DNA of 64,000 nt from Tubiluchus corallicola. Its lineage: Eukaryota; Priapulida; Priapulimorpha; Priapulimorphida; Tubiluchidae. The notes under the pieces were generated by a model. It was not told the DNA's origin. It was given only the letters and a program-made list of their open reading frames with translations, and searched no databases. The position numbers were made by a program, and so were the translations under genes. Shown piece after piece: positions 10,468 through 22,774 of this stretch. How positions within the stretch are numbered: the first letter of the stretch is position 1; every line of letters begins with the position of its first letter. The DNA lies in assembly GCA_030141605.1 (NCBI GenBank), contig JAQGDQ010001023.1:1-64000 (forward strand). The letters run 5' to 3'.

Positions 10468-12617
10468 CTAAAAAAGCACCGCGACGATGAGAAGAAAAAT
10501 GGCGACTGAAACAATGGTTTGTCGATGAATCACGCCATCTACTTTTGGCAACACCTCAGGACATTCAATGTCTTTTAATTTGGCTCCTTGATAGGTAAAA
10601 TTATTCTCATTATTTGTGCAGTCGATGATTGACGACATCCACTTCTTATCCAATGCCCACTTAATGAAACAGTCGCAGACTAAATCGTTTTCTGCAACAG
10701 ACGGACAACAAAGTAATAAAATTCAACAAGAGAATTGATGCAAAACATGTGAAAAGTGCTGGCTTAGTTATCTCACAAAATAAAGAGTTGTGTAATAAAC
10801 TATTTTTCGTTTTCTTTCTGTTTTTCTTTCTATTCTAAGAAAAAATGCAACAAATGAAGTCACTTCAGTGAGTCTAACAAATTGTGAAACAATTCGTAAT
10901 GGCTGAATAGATATAATTCATAAAAATAAGAAAAAAAGAAAAAGTTCACGCATTTCAATTGGCTGATAGTCTAATTAACTGTCGAATCTAAAACCTTAAT
11001 ACTTGTTAAACTTTTGACTGCAATAATATTTCTATCGATTTCTTATCCGTCATCTTAGTGTCATGTTAGTGTTTGTATTATTATTACGATAATACTATTG
11101 CATGCGGGGCTCTAACACCATTAATTCAGTGGCAAAGGGGGTGAATTTTGGGCTACCTTGACCCACTGGGGAGGCGGTGGCTTAGTGGCATAAGGCGTCT
11201 GTAGTGTAAACAAAAGATTCATAGTTCAAATCTAGGCTGAGTTCCAACTTTTTCACATGTTTTCACGCTTTTACGATTTGTAATAGTACTATGAACTCTC
11301 CTCGTTCCCTGTAGTTTGTGGTCAAAGGCGTCTTTAATATATTGAAGAAATAGGGGTTAAAATTTACAATTCCCCACATACAACAAATTAGTTCGTGAAT
11401 AGGATTAAGCTTAGAGCTATGAGCCAAGGCTGTTTGGGGGTTACGGCTAGGCTTAGGGTTATGGTTAGGGTATTATGCTGTATTTGTGTCACTCAGAGCA
11501 CGTTAACTGAGAGCCTGGAAGCAGTTTATAATTCTCCACAGAGTTTAAATACCCTGACCTTATCCTAGGCTTAACCGCAACCCTAGTCCTAACCCTAAAC
11601 TTAACTTTAACACTACCCCATCTCTAACCCAATTCTAATCCTATCCCTAATCCTAGCCCAAACCCTATTCCTACTCCTAATCCTAAGTCTAACCCCAACC
11701 CCAACCTTTTCCCTAATCTTAACCATAATTCTAATCAGCTTCCTGAAGTAATTTCATATGTAGGGATTAGTAAAGCTTTAGCCGAGAGTTTAAAACATTT
11801 TTTAAAAAACTACTCAAACTATGAAAAAAATGATTTAATGTAAATAGAAATTAAAACTAAAATCGATAAGAATGTCAACTCATCGTTTTGATCGCTGACC
11901 AGCGATGCCTGACCATCGCAAACGTATTGTTTTTCGTTTTATTTTGTAAAAACAATATATCAATGACGTTAATTTCAATCAGCATATGTTATTTTTTGTG
12001 TCTAAAAGCCGTTTGTTGCTTGGCGATGGCGATATGTTTTACTTACGGGTAAGCTCTAATGTAATTTCCCCCTTTAGTGCTCTCTGGTCCAGTTCAATCT
12101 CTTCAATTCTTTCCAAAGCCGAATTGTCGGTTATTATGATATTTTTGATTTCCGCACTAAAGTGCAACTTCGTCGACACGTTCTGCAGGGCGTGGTTACC
12201 CACTATCTTGACTAAACCAAACGTTCCGTCCTTATGGCTAAACGTACTCAGCCAGATCTTTTCCAGCTCCTCATTCTCTACGATATGAAGCTCTTTCATC
12301 AGTATAATGGGTTGTGGATCGTCCGGAATTCCTATCTCCTTCAGGAAGGGACAGTTGACAATGCGCAAAGACCCGATCGTCTTTCCTTTAAGAAAATTTT
12401 CCGGGAACAACTCGTCCATATACCATTCAATAATAAGAACCCTGAGTTTGGAAGGTAGCCCGGCATCAATTTCTTTCATTTTTTCTTTGTTTATTTGCGC
12501 TTCCGCCCTTCCGCACTGTACCACGCCGCATCTGCTTTGGTATGTGCATTCATCGTATTTTGTACAGCTTTCAAGTGTACCTAAGCAAAGGCACAAGAGG
12601 AATACTGTTCTCTGCAT
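10468..12617 (-). CDS. Compact surface LRR protein, paralogue A
   Basis: Two exons on the minus strand: 12047-12617 and 10468-10691, encoding 264 aa. The donor GTAAGT follows codons for LELT; the acceptor is CTGTTGCAG; the intron is in phase 1. Residues 1 to about 18 (MQRTVFLLCLCLGTLESC) are a signal peptide. The start was chosen by alignment with paralogues C (MQK) and D (MQE); an in-frame ATG lies five codons upstream. Then come a Cys cluster C-x-Y-x3-C-x4-C, the motif MKEIDAGLP, degenerate LRRs, an LRR C-cap with four Cys (LVCDCFIKW, IIDC, DIEC), and a hydrophobic tail ending VAIFLLIVAVLF, with no charged residues after it, typical of a GPI signal. It is closest to paralogue B. The 1.36-kb intron holds a SINE and telomere-like foldback elements. 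Function unknown; extracellular recognition or adhesion is plausible. Confidence 0.8.
11155..11250 (+). mobile_element. tRNA-derived SINE head
   Basis: GTGGCTTAGTGGCATAAGGC resembles a tRNA A box (Leu-like), and AGTTCAAATCT about 45 bases later matches a B box. The acceptor stem does not pair and no CCA-ready end is visible, so this is a SINE fragment rather than a functional tRNA gene. It lies in the intron of paralogue A. Confidence 0.6.
11355..11790. mobile_element. Telomere-like foldback elements, two copies
   Basis: Two adjoining structures begin with TTTACAATTCCCCACA (about 11361) and TTTATAATTCTCCACA (about 11525). The first contains degenerate TTAGGG-type repeats (about 11400-11490), the second CCCTAA-type repeats (11555-11735). 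A decayed inverted end lies near 11755-11785 (TGTAGGGATTAGTAAAGC). They share terminal motifs with 1228-1382. All lie within the intron of paralogue A. Confidence 0.55.
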
Positions 12618-12632
12618 TATTCTCCTGTACAT

Positions 12633-14468
12633 TGTAAGCAGTAGAGCTTATAGATGGACGAACAGCAAATGGTTCTATTTAGGCGCAGTTGTGATGAAAC
12701 TGTTTATAAACAAAACTCTGTATGGCAACAAATGCAATTCTTCTGATTACGTCGGCAACATAGCTACGAGTAAGCTTCTGTTCTTGGTAAAATTGTTGCT
12801 CGTTTAGACTGAAAAAGAGACATCGTGATCATTGTCAGGATTCGGTCTCCTTGCACATCACCCGCAGTTGTCTCATAGCAGCTGACCCCTTCACTAAACA
12901 ACGAGGAACCTTTTCACATATTATAATCAAATATTTACTTAGTGTCACATTGCAACGAGCTAGCACGAATATTAAAACATTTGTCTAGATAAGAGTAATT
13001 ATGATGTAATTTTGCCTGCAAATGTGAATAAACGTATTATACTAAAAAACGACCTAGCTTAATATAGAAGTAAAACAATCCACATAGTAACTAATTAACG
13101 AGTTACAGAAACTCATAAAACTAAAATCCGTAAAAAAGTAAATATTATGACATGCATTCACTTTTTAAATTTAATAAGCACTTTACAGTCACCAGTCGAA
13201 TATAATTGAAGCAACACTGGACTATTAATTAAGTGCTTAAGTCTACCAAGATATTAATGAAATGGATGCAAAACACCAGTTTAATGTGCTGACCAAAAGT
13301 TTCTTTATTCTGTAATACAATGTTTAACAATTAGTTTAATTTGCATTGAGTAGAATAGAGTTCATTGCATGATTAGATGCATGACTATAACTAAGAAAAC
13401 TGACATAAAATTTATATAAGCTATATTAAAATTAATTAATAATGACTTACGTTGTTAGAGCCTTTAATAGTTACAAAGACAGGAATGAGAACTCCAAGGC
13501 CTTAAGAACAACAATGTCACAACAATAAACTTGTAAGAAATTTAGAGTCATAATGTTCATCATAGACACAACACTAGAGCAATGGCGGAGAGAACCAAAA
13601 GACGGGTAAAATGTCATACAACTACTATAGCTATAGCTCACGAAAGATCAAAATGCCAATGTATTCAAGGATATTAGGTGCTTCAATTTTAAAAGAGTGA
13701 CTACTGTAAAAGGTAAAAAGTCTACTAAATAAACAAACAGGTGGCAGCACCGTGGCAGTAACTAAATAAAAACTAAAAGGGGCCCATGCACCCGCTACAA
13801 TTACTAATAATTATGTATAAAACAACCCGCTCAGACGTTTTCTCTCAAAGAGCAAACTTGCACGTGCGAACTCTTTTGCGAGTTACTGTAAGCAAGTTAT
13901 TGAAAACTCGCCGGTAGTTACTGCCAAATGATTTCCTGTGAGTTACTCTCTAGTGTTAGCTACTCGACGAGTTACTGTCGACACTGCTTGCAGTGAATAG
14001 AGAAGTGAGTGCCAGCTAACGCTTACTGTTAGAGTGAGTTAACTTGGCAAAAAAACTCGCTAACCTTAGCGAATCGTGCATTTTAGTGGAGATTTAAAAT
14101 TATTGGTTTTCCAAACACCGGAGTAACACACGTGCATTCTTATTGGAAATTACCGATTCAAAATCAGTACCAATCAAAAATCAGCAACTTATATGTTGTA
14201 TACTTTGGAAATGAAACCACTGCCAACTAATTGAAAGCTAAAAAACAGCAGGAAAAAGTTGCAGTATTACTTTCCCAATAAATAATGTAGAAAAGAGCAA
14301 AAATTTGCTCAAAATGCGAAACCAAAAAGCCCCAAATTTTGACTTGAGGCTGAAAATAAGGAGGGATTGTTGAGGATTTGACTTATTTTTGTCGCTATCG
14401 ATGCATTGTTGTCGTCATTGTTGAATTAAATATGTGCCAAGAACGACTAAGCAAGTTGATCATTAATT
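12633..14468. other. Intergenic, no gene recognised
   Basis: Spacer between paralogues A and B. The part 13855-14045 has recurring GAGTTACTG / GAGTTAACT motifs and short hairpins such as AACTCTTTTGCGAGTT. A GTAAGT-type donor near 13446 has no convincing upstream coding sequence. Gene A's promoter must lie at the low end of this span; a TATA-like CTATAAG sits at about 12648 on the minus strand. Confidence 0.4.
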
Positions 14469-14498
14469 TTTATTAAGAAAAGCTACACCAAGAAAACA

Positions 14499-16608
<2,110 letters not shown>

Positions 16609-17388
16609 GTCCTCCTTGCAAGTGCAGTAGGAAAAGAAAATGATTCTAGAAGTTTTTGAAGGAAAATTATAGGCTGTTAAGTTAACAATGCCTTCTACAG
16701 TAACCATGAACCCAGTTACTAACTTAACTATGTCGTTATTAGGTTGGGTCTCGAAGTTGCATTTTCCCCAAAACAATTCATTCGGGTTTTGTTCTTCATC
16801 ATCGAAGTGCTTCTATGTTCTAAAACATGCCACGTCCCGTCTATTGATGCCACTCATTCCTGTCCACAGTCAACACCCACGATGCATCATCCCTCAAACC
16901 TAAAGATGTATTTACTAAATCTGCTGACGACCTCTTGGTTTTTTTCTCATTTGAAGAGCTTTACGCAATGTTGCAGGAAGAGGAGACTCTTGAGGTAATC
17001 TTAGTCCATGCCCAATCCAATGCAATCTTCTTACTTGTATTTGTTTACTCCAAGGATTCTTCTTCACCACATCACCACATTATACAGATCATCATTGGAT
17101 ATTCTATGGGACTATTAAATGCCTAACAGTTTTCTGTACAGTCGTCTTAGAAAAGCGTCGCTTTCCTTCTGCTATTTAACTTTTATTGTCCATAGCCCAG
17201 TAATATTTAAAAATACACGTTCAACTAAAGTTGAAAAGATTCGGACTTTGATTTCAAGAGGGAGTCTGTTGTTTTGCAAAACCGTTGTGAGACTTGAACA
17301 AGTAGACAATGCTCGAAGTCGAAACCAAAATCTGAGTAGGAGAGGTGTGGTTTTGCTTGTGAAACTTCGGAAAAATGCAGGTTAAATG
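16609..17388. other. Upstream region of paralogue B, nothing coding recognised
   Basis: Overlapping open frames occur on the plus strand between 16690 and 17385, but none shows a domain, repeat pattern or splice support. A TATA-like CTATAATTTT on the minus strand near 16662-16672 is about 60 bases before the start codon and may serve paralogue B. Confidence 0.4.
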
Positions 17389-18383
17389 AATGTGCTAGCA
17401 ACGGCTTCCTTAGCTACCACGTTGTTCACGTGACGCTGGGTTTATAAACAATGCTACACAGTGAAATGTGACACGTGATTACCAATGTGCTAGCAACGGC
17501 TTCCTTAGCTACCACATCGTTCCAGTGACGCTGGGTTTATAAACAATGCTACACAGTGAAATGTGACACGTGATTACGAATGTGCTAGCAACGGCTTCCT
17601 TAGCTACCACATCGTTCACGTGACGCTGGGTTTATAAACAATGCTACACAGTGAAATGTGACACGTGATTACCAATGTGCTAGCAACGGCTTCCTTAGCT
17701 ACCACATCGTTCTCACCAAAACAACACAAAAACACAACCAACCAACCCCACCACACCACGTGACGCTGGGTTTATAAACAATGCTACACAGTGAAATGTG
17801 ACACGTGATTACCAATGTGCTAGCAACGGCTTCCTTAGCTACCACATCGTTCACGTGACGCTGGGTTTATAAACAATGCTACACAGTGAAATGTGACACG
17901 TGATTACCAATGTGCTAGCAACGGCTTCCTTAGCTACCACATCGTTCTCGTGACGCTGGGTTTATAAACAATGCTACACAGTGAAATGTGACACGTGATT
18001 ACGAATGTGCTAGCAACGGCTTCCTTAGCTACCGCATCGTTCACGTGACGCTGGGTTTATAAACAATGCTACACAGTGAAATGTGACACGTGATTACCAA
18101 TGTGCTAGCAACGGCTTCCTTAGCTACCGCATCGTTCACGTGACGCTGGGTTTATAAACAATGCTACACAGTGAAATGTGACACGTGATTACCAATGTGC
18201 TAGCAACGGCTTCCTTAGCTACCGCATCGTTCACGTGACGCTGGGTTTATAAACAATGCTACACAGTGAAATGTGACACGTGATTACCAATGTGCTAGCA
18301 ACGGCTTCCTTAGCTACCGCATCGTTCACGTGACGCTGGGTTTATAAACAATGCTACACAGTGCAATGTGACACGTGATTACT
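17389..18383. repeat. 95-bp minisatellite with paired CACGTG motifs
   Basis: Ten units start at 17389, 17484, 17579, 17674, 17814, 17909, 18004, 18099, 18194 and 18289. Spacing is exactly 95 except after the fourth unit, which carries a 45-bp A/C-rich insert near 17713. Most units contain TTCACGTGACG and GACACGTGATT (two palindromic CACGTG hexamers), a TTTATAAA core and GCTAGC. The array sits 0.8 kb upstream of paralogue B and downstream of C, and could act as a cluster of bHLH/bZIP-type binding sites. That role is inference. Confidence 0.95.
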
Positions 18384-19495
18384 AAACGCAAACTCTTCCA
18401 ATGCGAATAATTCAACACCGCCATCTGAAATGCAAAAGGCTCGAAATGAAGTTCCAGACTTTTTTTCGAAAATAACACTTTCACCCCGGATTTCCTCATG
18501 TGTAAGTCTCTAAGAAAACCTTAGTTAGATCATTTTCTTCCTATTTTTATGAGTTGTACGTGACCTTTAAGCAAATGTGATATCGGCATCGTTAATTTAG
18601 TGATGGTTTTATGAAGCTTCCCCCTGGCTAACAGCAGTCCTACTAGACTGTTGTTTTGCCGCTTGTATATTAGTCCATGTATTTTCGATGAAATTAATTC
18701 AAGTCACAGCTAGATAACACGCTAGCTAATTAATGTTATTAATTAGGACTTAAACGATATTGATTTGACTAACAAGTCTGTAATAAGACAGATTCGTGTA
18801 ATGACGGTTCGTTTCCGAGATATCAAAAAACCTAACTCCTAAAGATAGTCAGTTATCATATAAAATTATATGTCAATATTAATTTATTATGCACTATTCT
18901 TGTGAAATGTCTTTATTTCGTTATTTTAAATGTAAATGTTTTAAATAGGCGTCAATGAAAAGTAAATCATCTAAAAATTCAACATCGTTTTTAACTGAGA
19001 AAATGTGGATTATATTTGGCAAGACCTGAGTAAACAAATTTTTATTTATCTTTTGAGATGGAAGCTTTCTTTTTTAAACGGGATAAAATGTACCAGATAT
19101 CCGGCAGCTTCCAAGTAATATTCAAGTTGTAATTGAGTTATTTGTGATTTTGATATTGTTTTGTTACACCATCATTAATTCCCAAAATAAGCTAAACTGA
19201 GATTATGTTATGAGAAAACAGTGTCTCCACATGCGAGATTTATTTAAAAGACAAAATAAAAGCAAAAAATTAAAAAAATACAAAACGATTTTCTAATAAA
19301 TCTAAAATCTTCTAAATTCTAATGTTTTAAATAAAATCTTGAAACTCATCTTCAAAAAGCTTTCCTGCACAAAATAGCAACAATGGAGTATAGGAATGTT
19401 TTTAACATTATTGAACAGCTGAAATGTTAATGAATTTTTTCCAAAAAGGAAACTTCTTCGCTAAGAAATCAGTCTATGAAGTAAGTTTTATGGAT
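18384..19495. other. Intergenic, nothing recognised
   Basis: AT-rich sequence 3' of paralogue C. No exon, repeat or RNA gene was seen. AT-rich runs near 19240-19320 could hold the polyadenylation site of paralogue C, but none is convincing. Confidence 0.4.
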
Positions 19496-21300
19496 TTAGG
19501 CTGCGATGAAGAACATGACAACAAAAATGAGGAGCAGAACAGGAAGTGACATATACTGATGAACCGAGACTTCCGCTGAGAGTTCTGGGAAGCCATCACA
19601 GAACTCGTCCACTTTTACTTCTCTTTCTCTGTAGTTAAATTTAAGTGGTGAGTCACAGTCAACGATGGAAACCACCCAAGGCTTTTCTTTGGTCCATTTC
19701 ATGTCACAGTCGCATATAAATTTGTTTTCTAAAAAGAGCAACAAAATTGAAAAAATAAATTTCAACTTCATAATTAGCGAAGTGTCAAAATGTGGATTAG
19801 CGTAACTAGAATTAACAAGCACCATACACCAGAATGATAGCACATAAAAACTATTTTCTCTTATTATAGATTTGAATTCAAAATCGTTAAAGCAGTCATG
19901 TTAATGTAAGACAAGGGCATTGTCTTTGCAAATCTGTCTAATTTTATTTTAACAGAGTAGGCCTTTTCATAGTTTCATTGTGCGCATTTTTACGATCATC
20001 ATCAATTGCTGGAACTGTGAAAAGGTTTACTGGGCTGTACGTACTTAATCGTAATGTCAAACTAACGCAGGTGGTTGTTGCAATTCTGGAACCTTAACGG
20101 TGACGATCTGAGGTTCATCATCTAAGATGCGATTCAGAACCAGCAATGGTTCGCATGTGAGCATATTTTCGCTAATTTGTATAAAGTACCAAAACTGGAA
20201 CAGTGAAAAAATCGTCCAGTACAAATATTGGTTAACCATACATTTAATTATTAGATTTGCCTGTTTAAGTTTAGGCTAGTCCTATGTAATTCTGGTGGAC
20301 ATACTAATTCCACTCCGGTGGACAGGCCAAAACTTTAGTAAACTACAATTAATTTAATTTTAACCTTCTGCACAAGGTTAAGATTAAGGTTATGTGACAC
20401 CTTAACAGAGATGTGACCAAGGTCCACCACAGATTAATAATTGAATAGTTGTAATAATAACGCCACAGCTTTAGAATTACAAAAGACTAGGCACTAATCG
20501 TTAAACGTGTGTAAAATGTAGTGTATTAATAAAGTAGTTTTTAATCTATCAAATTGTCTTATCATACTGGTCTCCAACCATTAAACCATTGACTCGAAAC
20601 ACCTTAGCACCAATGCATCTGTACCCAGATGCAGCTACTGAGTTCCAGGGGAAAAAACAGGCACACACTTTTGCATTTTGTTCATGACATACTTACGAGT
20701 AAGTTCCAATACAATCTTCTCGGGTTCTGCTGCCTTTGCTAAAACTGGTGCCTTTATCGTTTCCAGATTCTTGTTAAGCGTAACTGAAATTTTGTAAAGC
20801 CTTGTGCTGTTTTTGAGAATCAGCTTTAGTTCCTTTAGCTTGTCGTTTTTCGTGATGATTACTTCTTCCAGACTCTGCACTTCCGAGTCAACAGATGCGG
20901 TAGACACCATTTCCAGCTCGGGATTTTCTGCTACGACAAACGCTCTTGAAATCAGCGCTTTTACATTGTCAACTTTTTTCAGTCTTGGAGATTTCATTAT
21001 ATACAGTTTTTCGATCAATTTTTTGTCGAGAAAATTTCCTGGGAATTTGGCGCTTTCATACTGCAAGATACCTAGACTTTTCATAAAACCAGGCAACTTT
21101 GGTGCAATCTCCTTCATCTTGTTTTCGTCTATCTTGAAATCCGGATAAATACCGCACGTGATAATTGTACAAGTTTTGTCGTATTCACACTGTGGTAGTT
21201 TGTTGATTTCTAAACAATCAAGCTCTGAACCATCTTCATCAAGCTCTGAACCACTGACAACAGCCAAAAATAAGGCGGACACAACAAGTTGTTTTTGCAT
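19496..21300 (-). CDS. Compact surface LRR protein, paralogue C
   Basis: Two exons: 20697-21300 and 19496-19728, encoding 278 aa. The donor GTAAGT follows codons for VLELT; the acceptor is CTCTTTTTAG; the intron is phase 1 and 968 bp. MQKQLVVSALFLAVVSGS is the signal peptide, followed by an acidic spacer, the cluster CEYDKTCTIITC, MKEIAPKLP, FPGNFLDKK and LRR-like segments (AENPELEMVS, EEVIITKNDKLKELKL, LNKNLETIKAPVL). The C-cap is NKFICDCDMKW, IVDC, EFCDG. The C-terminus has a polar segment SAEVSVHQ, then a hydrophobic tail ending VVMFFIAA, as expected for GPI anchoring. The second exon is 233 bp, the same as in paralogue D, its closest relative. Probably an extracellular membrane-tethered protein; ligand unknown. 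Confidence 0.82.
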
Positions 21301-22259
21301 GATTTATTCGAGAAAGCAAACGCTTGTAATCTCTTGCAATATTGACTCTTAAAAACGAAAATCAAAATGACAATGAAAAAGAACAGATATATTCTAAAAA
21401 GGTATTCAAACACTGAAAGATCCAGAAGCGCCAACAATAGTAAAACGTCAAAGAATACAATAGAGAAGTGCGATTTTGTTCTGCACTCGCTTTTCAACAT
21501 CGATATCGAGCAATACTTGCAGCAATATATCTCCTTGGAACTCAAAAGTCAAGCTGTAAAGATTAAGGCGGTTAAAACACCTTCTCAGATTACAAACAGA
21601 AAAAATCACCCCAAAGAATACCTTAAAACCTTGCAAAAAACAACTTAGCAAACCAGAAGATTTACGTTTTTACCTTCAGATAAGAGTGGGTGGAATACTC
21701 CAATAACAGAAATGGTACTGTCTACAACAGACGAAATGAGACTTTGATGATACTATACGCAGAAGTCTTATAAGTAGCGCCTAACAAGTCATTGGTTTAC
21801 TGGTACTACAACTGGAACATTCCCATTCTGTCACAGTAATAGTTATTTGTACAGACGAGGCAAACAAACAAAAAAAAACAAAAAAAAAAAAACAGGTAAA
21901 AACAATAAAGCCATGAAAAAGAATGTTTAATTTTGCATGTTGCACACAGTATAAAAATTTTTCTACAAAAATTGACGCAAACAGCGCGTCTCTCACAGTA
22001 AACATTTACTAAACGTGGCAAAATCATTGCTTTTTAATTGTTTGATATGTTTTTTTTTCTTACACAAAGTTTTGCATCATACAAGAGTATAAGTTGGTTC
22101 ACAATTTTTGAAAGCCTCCTCTAACTTAGTTTGCTGCAAAAGCCTGGTGCGTGTGTCCAGACTGTCATACATTTCTGATGAAATAGAGCCAACAAACGTA
22201 GTCCAGCAATACAGGCAGTGGTCACGTGCAAAAATTCAGCCCTCTGATTGGGTACATCT
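21301..22259. other. Upstream region of paralogue C, nothing coding recognised
   Basis: Several short open frames overlap on both strands without recognisable domains. A motif of about 30 bases beginning TACGCAGAAGTCTTATAAG near 21756 recurs as TACGCAGAAGTCTTGTAGG near 22337. No promoter element is clear. Confidence 0.4.

Positions 22260-22260
<1 letters not shown>

Positions 22261-22324
<64 letters not shown>
22261..22324. repeat. (AG)n microsatellite
   Basis: About 32 dinucleotide units with single GG interruptions. The sequence 22325-22774 that follows is AT-rich with nothing recognised; it lies 3' of paralogue D. Confidence 0.93.
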
Positions 22325-22328
<4 letters not shown>

Positions 22329-22774
22329 AGAAGCATACGCAGAAGTCTTGTAGGTAGCGCCTAACTTTTGAAGATGAGAACGCAATATTGTAAGGTGTCG
22401 GAATAATGATGCACTTTTAGAAAGAGAAAGCCCTAATCTACGTTTCCTACAGTGTAATCTGAATCAGAGTTTATGATTTTTATTAATATTAATAAAAGGT
22501 GATACAACAAGGAAGCCATTCAAAACGTTTTTATTTGCCAAGTAAAATTTTACAAGAATTAAACAAATAGAATTAAAAAACACTCTAAATAAAATTTTAA
22601 AATACTTTTAACTAATAATATTAAAAGGAAATTCTTAATAAAATTCAAAAGAATTAAAAAAGTAGAAACAAACGAATAAATTAAGAAATAAACAAGAAAC
22701 TAGTAGGATTTCGCTAGAATTGAAAAGGCAGAGTTTTGTCTAAGTGCGATGTCGTGTAGTGTTATCAGTTAGAG

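Noticed and set aside
11155-11250. tRNA-Leu gene
   Set aside because: A and B boxes are present but the acceptor stem does not pair; a SINE head fits better. The same applies to 23341-23408, 33474-33533 and 49380-49447.
13437-13520. Possible exon with GTAAGT donor upstream of paralogue A
   Set aside because: The upstream sequence encodes no LRR or Cys motif, and its only possible acceptor is poor.
16690-17385. Overlapping plus-strand open frames upstream of paralogue B
   Set aside because: No recognisable domain, no consistent splice structure; frames overlap in different phases.
20057-20239. Alternative C-cap or Ig-like exon in the intron of paralogue C (ENMLTCEPLL)
   Set aside because: Only one Cys, no WxxC partner, no convincing acceptor; the ENxLxCE resemblance is too short.
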